Made by a program: the position numbers and the translations under genes
Shown: one piece after another, positions 1-10,800 of the stretch
Layout of the letters: every line of letters begins with the position of its first letter
Position numbering within the stretch: position 1 is the first letter of the stretch
Source: Moniliella sp. 'wahieum'
Taxonomy: Eukaryota; Basidiomycota; Moniliellomycetes; Moniliellales; Moniliellaceae
DNA: 64,000 nt
Assembly (NCBI GenBank): GCA_003971905.1
Contig: RSEE01000053.1
Coordinates: 124,001 to 188,000, forward strand
Direction of reading: 5' to 3'
The notes under the pieces: generated by a model
The model's input: only the letters and a program-made list of their open reading frames with translations
Told to the model about the DNA's origin: nothing
Databases searched by the model: none

Positions 1-493
1 TGCTAATCGATGCTGCACGAACAGGTGCGGTCTGACGCCTCAGCTCAAGGAGTTGCAAGAACTGTATGACGCCTACCATGCTTCTGGGCTGGAGGTGATT
101 GGGTACCCCAGCAACCAATTCCGTTCCCAGAACCCGGAGAACGATGAGGACACAGACCTTTTGCCAGCTCAACTATGGTGTCCAGTTCCCCATGGTCAAC
201 AAAAGGTAAGCAACGTAGGCTAGCACCGTTGTTTGGTGCAACATGGGTACTGACAAGATCTCTTCAATTTAACACAGCGACGTGAACGGACCGGGTACGA
301 ACGAGGTGTTCAAGTATCTTAAGGAGCATGGCCATGGTGCGCTGGGCGAGTCGATCGCATGGAACTTTACCAAGTTCTTGGTGGATCGGAGGGCAATGTG
401 GTCCGGTATGCGCCTACCACGCAGCCGAGCTCGCTCAAATCGGAGATTGAGAAACTCCTTGCGCAACCCCCTCCCCCTGCGTCCCAAGTGTAG
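1..493 (+). CDS. Glutathione peroxidase (thiol peroxidase type), 5' end outside window
   Basis: The product reduces hydroperoxides using thiols, as fungal Gpx3/Hyr1-type enzymes do. The window opens inside the gene. The peroxidatic-Cys motif reads RCGLTPQ near position 30, followed by a helix like ELQELYDAYHASGLEVIGYP and the NQF motif. A resolving-Cys segment FCQLNYGVQFP lies near 160-190. An intron at 206-277 (GTAAG...CACAG, 72 nt) separates this from the second exon, which has DVNGPGTNEVFKYLKEHG and the catalytic WNFTKFLVDR. The usual Cys in the FPCNQF motif is Ser here, a common variant. Two 1-nt frame changes, near 156 and 390, are needed to keep homology; beyond the second the tail reads RYAPTTQPSSLKSEIEKLL and stops at 491-493. 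The family is certain and the exact exon ends are good. Neighbour 3' is a Tim17-like gene on the same strand. Confidence 0.88.
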
Positions 494-1371
494 GGCCACT
501 TCCTGGAACCTGCCACATCTGCCGTTTGCAACGCTGTATTGATTCGCGATTCGTGCGCCGCGGTTCGCGTTCTTGCGTTAGCTACGGTAAGCAATACTTC
601 TCCATTTGGTGCAGTCAGGCTCGAAATGTAGCCACCCCCTGCATTTGAGTTACGAGGGATCGACGTACATCTTATGGATGGAGACCAAGCTGAGGCCTAG
701 TTGAGCCAAAGAGAAGAAGAAGAATTGAATGTGGGTATCGTCTGATGCCGGCGCTCGCAAGGGACGTTGATGAGAACCAATACGGGTATACCTGTTGCCG
801 TACACTCCTATATGGATGTTAAGATAGCTCATGTGAGCTGTTTTCGAGCCAACAGAAGTAGACCTACGCTGTTGGACGCACCACAACGGCAGATATGGAA
901 AAGGGAGCCCACTAATCGCCAGAGGAGGCAGGAATGCGGTGTGACTGGCGCAAAGTGTATCCTCTTCGCGCTTGCACCTCTTCAGGGCGATGCCACCGGT
1001 ATATGTATGACATGGGGGTTACGTTCTCGTGCATGCCGACTGCTGTCCCTGCGTGTTTAAAAGCGAGGTGAACAGCGGATGCGCAGACGCACCGAAGTTC
1101 TGAGTCTGAGTGCACCGGCTAATGACCCATTGAAATATGAAATGTGTGACTGAGCCAGTGCACATGCCCATACTGCCACACTGGAAGGTCCGACGCAGGA
1201 TGGGAGATGTGAGAGTAATCCCACAGCCCTTACCACGACCTTCGCGCGCTCGAGCCTCATCTCCTGCGAGCTCCTCCTCTTGCCTCGCCGTTCCTCTTCC
1301 GTTGGTCGGTGACACCCTAACCGCAGTTTTCTGGTTCGCCCCCCCCCCCCCCTCCCCCCTAGGAGCTCGTC
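494..1371. other. Intergenic / 5' region of the Tim17-like gene
   Basis: No convincing coding sequence. Short open frames here have no recognisable composition or motif. The last 130 bases are pyrimidine-rich and contain a run of about 14 C at roughly 1339-1353, just upstream of the next ATG. Such CT-rich tracts are common before fungal start codons. Confidence 0.6.
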
Positions 1372-2306
1372 ATGGGTTCGTACTTTTCCAAGCCCGAGTC
1401 GAGCGAAGTGGCGGTGGCGGAAGAGGACGAAGTACTCCACTCCCCGGCGTGGGGGGACCCGTCCCCTGAGGATCCCTATGTCTTACCGACACCAACTTCC
1501 CCGACTTTCCTTGGTGGCTGGGCTTGGCATTGCCGCTACGGCTGGCCTGTTCACAGGGCTCAGCCGTTCTGGACGTCTGGCCTCGCGGATTTTTCTGGCG
1601 GAAAATACCCATCGGGCACCGACGACGTATCACGGCTGGTACTTCTACAACAAGACCAAGAACTACCATGTTATCAAGATGGCGGTCAGTGGGGGCATCA
1701 AGCGCAGTTTCATCTACACCTCTGTCGTCGCTACGTTCCTCCTGACCGATGTGGCGGCAGGCACGATCCGGACCTGGGCCCAAGCCCGTTTCGCGCATGC
1801 CTCTTCGCCAACACAATCTAACGGGCCGCTTGCCAGCTACGGCAACACAGGACATAACATCGCTCGGCGTCGCTATCCATGCACGCGGAGCGAGCCGACT
1901 CGGACCCCCCAGCGCCACCTCAATGGCGGGACGGCAGGGATGTGGATGCGCACATGGACGTTGATATCATTCGCCCTAGCTACGACACCGACCAAGATAT
2001 CGCGCTCTTGTCATCTTCCGGTTTGCACCCGCTCCCGACCCCTTCCTTCCCCCCCCTGGTGGTCTCGCGCCGCTGCGATGGAGCGAGGCCAGTCGCCCTG
2101 GCGCGTGGTGGACGGGTTGATTGCTGGGGGCTTGACGACCTTGGTGCTGGGCTACTCGGCCCGCTTGGGACCGGCATCGTTGCGGCGAACAACCAAGATG
2201 GGCATTTTGGTCGGTGGGGTGTATGGCTTGACCGGGTGCTCAACAACATCGTGACGAGCTGCTGCGGCTGTTGTCCCCAAGCGAGGAGGCGGCTCAGCCG
2301 CAATGA
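1372..2306 (+). CDS. Putative Tim17/Tim22/Tim23-family-like membrane protein
   Basis: The ATG at 1372 gives MGSYFSKPESSEVAVAEEDE, an acidic, probably soluble N-terminus. After a frame change near 1475 the sequence becomes membrane-like: LVAGLGIAATAGLFTGLSR, then HGWYFYNKTKNYHVIKMAVS and RSFIYTSVVATFLLTDVAAG. Later there is an NGPLAS segment (about 1825) and DGLIAGGLTTLVLGYSARLG then KMGILVGGVYGL (about 2110-2235). Small-residue-rich hydrophobic helices, an Arg-rich loop and NGPLA are features of the Tim17 superfamily, which includes the complex I assembly factor TIMMDC1. The end is read as VDELLRLLSPSEEAAQ with a stop at 2304-2306, after another 1-nt frame change. About four frame changes are needed. 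Assignment to the superfamily is tentative and the exact member unknown; any small multi-pass mitochondrial protein is possible. Confidence 0.45.
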
Positions 2307-2750
2307 GCATCAATCACAGCTGGAGGCACCATAATACTTTCGAGTCCTGTTGTGGCTATGTATTCTCTAAGCACCACCTCCAGTTGCATAGTAGACACCT
2401 GGCGCTGGAAGGGGGAGATCCACCGGGATATTGATGCTTCTTCGTGCGCTCAAAGTAGCTGGATGGGCGCGGGTAGCAGCAGTAGCAGTAGTGGCAGAAG
2501 CAGTGGAGATGGCAATCGATATTCGAAGCAGCGAAGTGCTCGGTCACGTGCCCCCCCTTCGCGCCACCGGCATCCCAGGAAGGCACGGTATCACGTGATC
2601 TTCCGTTTTCAGTCACGTGCATCGCGCTTGGTGGGGCGCGAGCGACGAGTCTGGGCTGGACAGGACAAACTCCACAGTCGCCGCTGCCTGCGGGCAGGCC
2701 TTTTCGACCACCGCCTCGTTTTCCCACGCGTCTGGTGCTCCCCCTCGCCC
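2307..2750. promoter_or_regulatory. Upstream region of condensin gene with three CACGTG boxes
   Basis: Intergenic, no gene seen. It holds three CACGTG hexamers at 2545-2550, 2592-2597 and 2614-2619; the middle one is the full TCACGTGA. This is the core site of bHLH factors such as Cbf1/Pho4. An ACGCGT hexamer (the MBF/MCB core) is at 2726-2731, about 20 nt before the proposed ATG. Whether any of these is used is not shown by the sequence. Confidence 0.4.
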
Positions 2751-5373
2751 ATGAGCGCCATACCACCGCTCGCCCCACCGCCGCCGCGCCCTCGGGCACA
2801 CCGACACCAACGCTACGCACCATACGCGTCCTGGTTCGTCGCATCCCGCTCCCCACCTCCCCATTTGCGTCCATCAACACTGACTATGTACGCCGTTCAC
2901 GCAGGCTCTAAGCCCGGCAAACCCGCCCCCGTGCCTCGACTGGCGTTGCCCGCCGCCCCCGCCTGTCAGCGATCGATCCCCCGGCTACGGGAAGATCTGC
3001 TGGTGCAGGTGGAGCTGATGGGCGCGCCAGTGGCTCCTCGGGGCCCATCCGGGTGGACAGCACCTCGTTCGAGGAGTGGATGAAGCTGGCGACCGACAAT
3101 AAGATCAATGCGTCCAACACGTGGAACTTTGCGTTGATCGACTACTTTCACGACATGAGCCTCCTCCGTTCCGACTCGGGCGATGGCAGCATCAATTTTC
3201 AAAAGGCGTCTTGCACGCTGGATGGATGTGTCAAAGTCTGGACGTCGCGTTGACTCGGTGGTGGAAACGGGTCGGTTGCTGCACGGTCTCCAGGACGAAG
3301 CGAGCAGCACGCGTGCCAACCCCCATGCGGACGACGAGGATGGGGAGGAAGACGCCGTGGGCGAAGATGGCGAGCCTCTGACGGGCAAACGCAAGCGCAA
3401 GACCACCAAGGAAAGCACGTTGGTCAAGGATTTCCACCAGATCGCTCTCAAGGGCTTTGACCTCGAGTTTTCGGTTGACCCACTGTTCAAGAAGACAAGC
3501 GCCGACTTTGACGAGGGTGGTGCTGGTGGTCTGTTGATGAACCATCTTGGTGTCGACTCCCACATGCGCATCGTTTTTGATGCCGGGGATGCTCCCGGTG
3601 TGCCGGAAGATCATGCGGGCTCCCAGTCGGAAACGACCAACCCTGCCGAAAGTGCCCATCCGACCCGTCCGATGCGGACCCAGGCGCATCAGCTCCCTTA
3701 ACGCATGCGACTGTGGCAGTGGAGCAGCTGGACATGGCCAAACTGGCATCCAAGCTGCTGGGAACCGATCTGGTCCCCTCGTCGGGGGAGATGAACGAAG
3801 CCCTGACGGATCTTTTGGGACCTCAGGCCATCTGCCCTACGTTTGCCCCCTTTCGCTTCGCTGCGAATGACACCACGTTGTTTGAGGACTTGGCCGATGC
3901 GCCTGCGTCGAGTGCCGGGTGGGAGTCGATGCCTTCGTCGTCGGCTCCGGCTTGGGGCCCATCGCTCAACTCGACGTGGGCGGACGATGAAATGCCAGCG
4001 CTGGAAGATGGGCCAGAGATGGATGGGGATGCGGATCTGTTCCAAGATGCGGCTCTGGCCGAGGTGGGCGCTCCGGGGCTGTCTCACTTGGATTCGGATG
4101 ACCTGGATGCCGGGCTGGCCGGGGAAGGTCTCGGCTCGATGGGTTTGATCCTGTTGCGGGCGAGCGGACTTCGTCGGCCGTGCAGCGGGGCGGCCAAGAC
4201 ATCTTTGTTGCCTTGGGTGATTTCCGATTGGACAATGGGCCTGGGACCGAGGGGGATGGGGATGCATTTTCGACCTGTTTGATGCGCAGCTGACGAAGAA
4301 CTGGGCCGGCCCGGAGCACTGGAAGATGCGTCGGCTGCTCGGTGGAGGCGACAAGGACAAGGCAGCTAAAGACAAGGCCAACGAGGCCGGTCCAAGCAAG
4401 CGCACCAAGAACAGCCATTGGTGATCGACTTTGACGATCCTGAAGGCGAGGTGGATGCCAAAACGCTCTTTGCCCCCCCCCCTCGCGCACAGGCGCTGGG
4501 GGGATCACCCTTCCGCGTCCCCGCAAGAACCAGGGACAAAGTGCCAGTCAATTCCTTTGCCGCCTGACACGCATTTCAACTCTCGCCAACTCCTACGTCT
4601 GTTTACCAAACCACGCATGCTGCTCAATGTGCGCCGCCGTGGTGCTCGGGTGGAGGCGCCGAGATGATGGCGGATGAGACGACTGGCGTACCACTCGGAG
4701 CAGAACAGAGATGGGGGAGACGTTTTGGGCGGATGCGCAGGCGGCACGGGATGAGGCAGGGAACTTGGACTTTGACACGGGCGCCGGCGGGACGAGGGAC
4801 CGTTGCCATTTGGTGACAATGGCTTTGACGACCTGGACGACATGCCTGCGCTGGATGAGGGCTTTGAGCGACCAGTGTCCTTTGGTTCGGCCAAGGAGGA
4901 AGATTGGGACGAGGCTCAGCTGGCGCGAGATCGGCAAGCGCGCTTGCCGGCTGTGACGGTTAATTACGCCAAGAAAGCCAAGCGGATTGATGTGCGCCAG
5001 CTCAAGGAGAACATTTGGCGTGGGTTGGAAATCAAGGGCGCCAGTGCGGCCGAGGCGGCAGGGGACTCGGATCCGACGTCGGACGAGGCAGAGCAAGAGC
5101 CGGCAACGCCTCCCAAGGAGCCCAAGGTGATGGATACGATCCTCAACGGCCTCAAGGACCGGTACGGCAAGGAGCAGCTGGAGGAGATCTCGACGTCGTT
5201 CTGCTTCATCTGTCTCCTGCACCTGGCCAACGAAGAGGGGCTGTCGGTGAACCACGCGATTGTGGTGGACGACGATGAGGAAGGGGCGCCGGGGGACGGA
5301 CGGAGAGGGGTTTGTGGGGGCGCTGGACCAGCTCCAGGTGGCGCGCGACCCGACGGCTGGGCGGGGGGCATAG
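2751..5373 (+). CDS. BRN1: Condensin complex kleisin subunit CAP-H / Brn1 / Cnd2 (Barren)
   Basis: Bridges the two SMC ATPase heads (Smc2/Smc4) and recruits the HEAT subunits during mitotic chromosome condensation in the nucleus. The N-terminal kleisin signature is clear at 3060-3240: EEWMKLATDNKINASNTWNF, then FALIDYFHDMSLLR and INFQKASCTLDGCVKVWTSR. It is followed by RVDSVVETGRLLHGL and an acidic, Lys-rich linker. The middle has a condensin block KNWAGPEHWKMRRLL (about 4290-4335), VIDFDDPEGE and HFNSRQLLRLFTKPRMLLNV (about 4570-4630). The C-terminal winged-helix part has VNYAKKAKRIDVRQLKENIW (about 4960-5015) and STSFCFICLLHLANEEGLSV (about 5190-5250). The stop at 5371-5373 follows a frame reading EGFVGALDQLQVARD. 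At least five 1-nt frame changes break the reading (for example near 3250, 4250 and 4790). Start at 2751 is a guess; everything from 3060 on is secure. Confidence 0.93.
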
Positions 5374-5966
5374 CGAGGGGCGGCGTGGCTGGTGGGCCGA
5401 AGAATGTGTTTGCTTCCGTGGCGTGGGTGTGGCAGTGGGCAGGCGGGCGGGGGTGCGGTAGATGGGGTGATGGGCGTTCTGGCAGCGGGGCGTAAGCAGC
5501 GGGGTAAACGGCAGGCCGCCCGACGGCGGATCGAGCGGATGGGCTGCACGGAGGGATGGGTGACAGGCGGTCGGTGATTGTTCTGAGATGCGCGTCGGTC
5601 GCGTCATGCGTCAGGCTCCGCTCATGCGTCATGCGTCACGCCCACACGCGTAGCCGCTGTTAATTAGCAGCGGCTGGAGCAGTGCGTTGAACGTTCAAGT
5701 CGTGCTTGCGCTGCGTCTCGAGTGGGCTGCCGCCTCGCCTGCCCGTCGGCATGCTTCCCAACGCCATCGCCATCGCCCTCGCCCTCGCCATCGCCATCGC
5801 CATCGGCCCCGCCATCCGCTCTGCCCGCCGCCCCGCCGCCCCTCCATCCTCCTTTCTCTCTATCTTCATCCACACCGCCATCTCCTTCCCCCTCTCCCCT
5901 GCCGCCCTCGCCCCTTGTCGCGCTATCCTTCGCCCTCCCCCCCCCGCCGCCGCCCGTCGCGTCCCC
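5374..5966. other. Intergenic and 5' leader of the MBF-type factor
   Basis: No gene. Between 5760 and 5800 there is a (CATCGC)n-like hexamer run, then a CT/C-rich tract up to the next ATG. One ACGCGT at 5646-5651 is about 316 nt upstream of the MBF-type start codon. A single hexamer is expected by chance in DNA this GC-rich. Confidence 0.5.
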
Positions 5967-8900
5967 ATGGCCGCTGCCGGCTCACCCTCGGCCCCTGTCC
6001 CCGGCGGCACGCCTTCCAGCAGTGCCCCGCCATACCCGCTGCCCCAGTACCCCCCCCGCCCCACCGACCCGCAAGCACCCACGGGCCTGCCGCCCCATGC
6101 CCATGGCGTACCCTGGCGCCTACCCCCACCCCGCTCCTCTCCTCATGCCCTACCCCCCCCCCTCCTCCATCCCACAGGCGGCAAGCCTGCTCCTGCGCTC
6201 CCTCACCGCGCATATCCCAGTGGGAACATGCCTCCTCCCGTGCCGGAACGCGGCGCGCCGGGACCACCGGGCTCGCTTCACGTGCCACCACCGGGCCCGG
6301 CGCATCTACCCAGCCCGCGCGCATTTACCTCGCGACTTACTCTGGTGTGCCTGTGTACGAGATGACGGTGCGTGGGATTGCGTGCATGCGTCGGAGGGGG
6401 ACGGGTACTTGAATGCGACCCAAATCCTCAAGGTTGCAGGCATTGACAAGACGCGGCGGACCAAGATTCTGGACCGGGAGATCTTGGTGGGCGAACATGA
6501 GAAAGTGCAAGGTGGGTACGGCAAGTACCAGGGTACCTGGATTCCCCTGGGCCGTGCCCACCAGTTGGCCGCCAAGTACTCTGTTGCCCATCTGCTCAGC
6601 CGTTGCTCGAGTTTGATCCGGCCACAGAGGCGGCCTTGACTCTCGCCCCCAAGGACAAACGACCCAACCCCAATGCCCCTTCCCAGCAGAGCGTCAACCG
6701 GATGATGGCCTATCTGCAGCCTCCACCAACCAATGGACCTCTTCTTCCACCGTCAGACAATCGTACGATGCCCCCTTTCCCCCCACCTTTAACAACGCCA
6801 CTTCATTGCCGCCATCCCACCCGGCCCCGCAGGCAGCATTGGGTTCCCCCTTCCCCCCTCCTCCACCGGCGTTTGCCCATGCCGAACCAGGTCACAGTGC
6901 AGCGTCGATTCAAGCCCCCCCTTCCTTCCTCTTGGCCCTGACGAAGCGGAAGGGGCAAACAAGCGGCCGCGAATGGACTCTTTGCATCAGGGCGCCGATT
7001 CCGTGCCGTTGTCCTCACCCCCAGCGCCATCCTCCGCCTCCGCCTCAGCTCCAGCCCAAGCTCCATCCCCAGCTCCAGCTTTGCCTCTCCCCCCTTCCAC
7101 ACGTACGTCTGGCCTCGAGGCGACGGCAGAAGCGGCGAGCCTGTTGTCGAGTCTGGAACCGGTGCGCGACTTGAATACGCTAGGTCCTGAGGGGGTTGGT
7201 ACAAGCTGCTGCGCTTGCCTCGACCGATGGTCATGCCACCAACGTTCTTCGGGTGGGAAAGAGTGCGCGTATGATCCTTGGCCCTCCCGAGAACTTGGCG
7301 CGGGACACCTCGGCACGCTTTGCCGATCGTCCGCAGGCGTTTCATGCGACGGGGGCCAATGAGCAACAAGAGCGTGCGCTCAAGGAAATGTTGACCACCC
7401 TCTTTCTCGATACGGGGCCCAATGCCGAGAGCACACGCCATGGCACGCCCGCGATGCAATTGCAAGCATTGTTGGCGCGTATGACCGCTGCTCTGTCCTC
7501 CGCGTCTGGCCCCGAGGTGGCCCCGGCAGTCAGCGTCAATTGTCATTGACGATCACGGCCATACGCCGCTGCACTGGGCATCGGCGTTGGGTCAACTTGC
7601 CCTGGTCCAGATGCTTACCGCCCTCCCGCCTGACCAAGGCGGCAGCAACATCCAAGCTGGCAATTTTGCCGGCGAAACGGCGTTGCATCGGGCGTGTATT
7701 GGTAACAAACGGGTACGAGGCAGCTACGTTTCCTCAATTGCTTCGGATCTTGCGCGATTCGATCTTTACTCGCGACTATAAACGCCGTACCATCCTGCAC
7801 CACATTGCTATGGTCGCCGCACTTCGAGGTCGCAGTGCATCGGCACGGTATTACCTTGCGACCGTGTTGGATCTGCTGTTCCCCCGCGCGCGGTACGGCA
7901 GGGGATGGTACGGGGGACAAGGCCACCGAGCCCGTGGTACCACTGCAGGCGGCCTGCGCGCTGCGGACGCGCAAACGACGATGGTGAAACGGCGTTGGGG
8001 ATCGTAGCGCGGATTGGGAATGGGAGCATGGTCGTCTCTTGTTGGCCTGTGGCGCAAGGAGAGACATGCCCAACCACCTTGGCATCCGTCCTGCTGACTG
8101 GGGGTTGGACACCATAGCTTCTCCAGTCGCACGCGAGGCCGAGGCGAGGCAAGCGTCTGCGACTGTAAAGGATGTGGTGGCGTCGTTGGCGCCGCCCCCC
8201 AAGCCACCGCTGGCAAAGAGCAGCGATTTGCTTCAAGGTATGTGCTCGTTTCCCCCCTTGTCTTGCTTTTTTTTCTGTGGCCTCTTGGCAGCAGCACCAT
8301 GCTAATTACGTTTGCATTTTTGCGGGGTGGGGGGGCAGACATGACCAGCGCGCTGGAGGAGATGGAGCGTATGCACCAGGCCGAGCGGACGAGCAAAGAG
8401 ACGGCCGTCGCGGCGGCGCAGACAGCGTTGCAACGTGCCACGCCGACTTGGCCGCCCAACGGCGGCAGCTGGCACAAGCGCAGCAAAGGGATGCACAAAT
8501 GGACGAAGCGCGGCACATGCGTGCGCATGTGGACCGGGTGGTAGAAGAGTTGACGACGCAAGTGCCTCCGTTGGACGAAGAAGCCAAAGCGGAATGGGCT
8601 TTGTTGGAAGAGCAACGTGCTAAGACAGGCGACGGGTGGGACGAGGTGATGGCGCCGGTTGTGTCGGTCGAAGTGAATGAACAAGAAAAGCAAGATGAGT
8701 TGGTTCGGTTACGCTGGTTGGACCATGCGCTTACCCACCAAACGTCGCTTTGGACCGCCCGTGCCGCCCAAGCCACCCGAAGCGGCACTCAGCGGGAAGC
8801 CAAGTGCCGAAGAGTCGTCGCACTCTGCTGCAACGTAGAGGAAGAAAAAGTGGAGGAGATGTTGGACGAACTGGTGGTCGCCGTCGAATCGGATGGGCCG

Positions 8901-9265
8901 GCACTGGACTTGACGCGAGTAGCTGGCATGATGGGGGTGGTGCAGCCAACCACTTCGCTGGGCCCCTCGGCCCCGGCGACGCAAACGCAAGCGCAAGCCC
9001 CAACACAAGCGCAAGCACAAGAACCAGCACAAGCACAAGTACCCCGCCGGCCTCGACAATGGTGCAGCACCCCTTTCTCCCTCTGCTGCCTCTCCTGCAC
9101 CTGCGAAACAAGCGACGTGATTGTAGGGTTCTCGCTCGCTTCTTCCTATTCCCTTTTTGGGTGTCTTTGTGTTTTTGTCTTTTGCATTTGCCCTGTCTTG
9201 CTGCCGGATCGGCTGTTGCAGTTTTCCCTGCCGCCGCAGCCCTGTCGTGAGCCCCACCGAGCTTA
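5967..9265 (+). CDS. MBP1: APSES-domain / ankyrin transcription factor, DNA-binding subunit of MBF (Mbp1/Res-like)
   Basis: Nuclear G1/S transcription factor that in the family binds ACGCGT (MCB) elements. ATG at 5967 starts a long Pro-rich leader. The APSES domain is at about 6310-6620: YLATYSGVPVYEMTVRGIAC, DGYLNATQILKVAGIDKTRR, EKVQGGYGKYQGTWIPLGRA and AAKYSVAHLL. A Ser/Pro-rich linker follows. The ankyrin part is at about 7540-8110: VIDDHGHTPLHWASALGQLA, NFAGETALHRACIVTNGYEA, FPQLLRILRDSIFTRDYKRR and ILHHIAMVAALRGRSASARY. An intron at 8238-8338 contains a GCTAAT branch-like motif. After it comes a coiled coil rich in Glu/Gln/Ala and the conserved C-terminal block CRRVVALCCNVEEEKVEEML with ESDGPALDLTRVAGMMGVVQ (about 8800-8940), which in yeast contacts Swi6. 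A (CAAG)-rich Gln/Ala tail ends near 9265; the terminus is uncertain. Several 1-nt frame changes occur (for example near 6390 and 6600). Confidence 0.93.
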
Positions 9266-10800
9266 GCCCCTTGAAGCTCCTTTGAGCACCTTGTGGGAGT
9301 GCATGGCTGCTCCACGGTCAGGGTGGGCGAGATGGATTTCAATGGAGACGGTTGTGGCCAGACGAATGTGCGCGAGTTAAGAAAGAGAGTGGTGGGAGAG
9401 GGATGGAGGGGGAGAGATTGTCACATCAGTGGCAGGCGACCAGGCAGCAAGCACAAAGCGACATTCGTGATAGTGATACTGCGGAGGGACCGTTTGCGTC
9501 GATCTCTATGCCATGTCCAGCCAAGGTCCAGCCAAGGCACTGGCGAGGCATGGGGTTCAAGAGGTAAGGAAGGACGTTGCGTCAAGACCAACTATACATG
9601 ACGCGATGACGTGGACGACGGACCTGATGAAGGGTTGCCGATTGTATCTCATCGTGCCCCGTACTAGTGCGTACCAGGGCCGCCAAGTCGAGCGCTGACA
9701 CGCACAGTCACCATGGTTACGTCTAGTGAGGACGAGGGACGCGAAGTGCGAAGTGCGAAGTGCGAAGCGAGACACGAGGTGGGAGCAGTGAGGTAGGGCT
9801 ACAGAGGATAGGATCATCCAACATCGAAATACCGAACACCGACATCGAACATCGAACATGGGGCCGAAGGGCGAATGCATGAGTTGTGGTTATACCGGTT
9901 ATAGGTCCAGGAGAGCTCAGGAACAGGGAGGGGTTAGGGGGCGGGGGAGGTGTGCAAAGTATGCAAACACAATGCAACAGCATACAAAACGGTGGGTTGA
10001 AGAGTTGAAGGGTTAATGGTTAAAGGGTGTGAAGGGGTGAAGGGGAGGGCAGGCAGGGCCAGAAAGCCAATGCGCCAGAGAGCCCGCAAACGCGCTGCGG
10101 CGCTCAAGCATGGATTGGATCGTATCGGTGGGCACGCTAATCACTGAGCGATGCGTCACCTGTACCCGACTCGACTCGGCTCGACGTCGCATGATGCATC
10201 ACGCATCACGTCCCTGGCCCTGTCCCGCGCAGCACAGCTGCCGGGACAGAGCGAGAGCGTTGGTGCCTCTTGAGCGCCGCGATCGCCTCCACCGGCACAG
10301 CAGGAAGCGGGTGCAATTTCGGGGAGCACAGGTCGGACGAGGAGGGATGTGGGGAGCTGACGAGGGAGGAGGAAAGGAAGCCAGTCGCGCGCGTCTCCGC
10401 GCTGGGGCAGAGGGAAAGAAGTGGTGAGAGGGAGACGAGGTGTGCGCGGGGGCGGTGACGGGGGCAGGGGCGGGGGCGAACGAAGTGGCTGGGGAAGGAG
10501 GTGAGGGTGTGGGTGGCGCGGTGCGTGCGCATCGCCAGTGGCGGGCGGCACAGCTGGTACAGGCGCTGGCCAATAGGGCACGCCAACCCACCCAGGCAGA
10601 GAAGTGTAAGGGTAAGAAGGAGACACGTGGGGTGCCATCCACCATGCTTCAGGTCCGCCGACGCTTGCCCCCCGCCCGCACGCCCGTGATTCCAAGTCCC
10701 ATCGCAGCCCCCAAAGTCTGCCCCTGGCCCGGGGGCGGCAGAACCGGGGCAGAGGGAAAATAAGGCAGCTGGCTGGAATGCGCACGAACATGCTTTGTCC
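9266..10800. other. Gene-free stretch with short heptad repeats
   Basis: No coding region supported. It contains a 7-nt tandem repeat (GAAGTGC, about four units) at about 9741-9770 and CATCGAA-like units around 9822-9862. Sequence from 10150 to 10800 is G-rich on + and low in complexity. It probably includes the 3' ends of the flanking convergent genes. Confidence 0.5.

Noticed and set aside
2726-5651. ACGCGT sites before CAP-H and before the MBF factor as evidence of MBF control
   Set aside because: About one such hexamer per 3-5 kb is expected at this GC content and the observed number is not higher. Kept only as a note.
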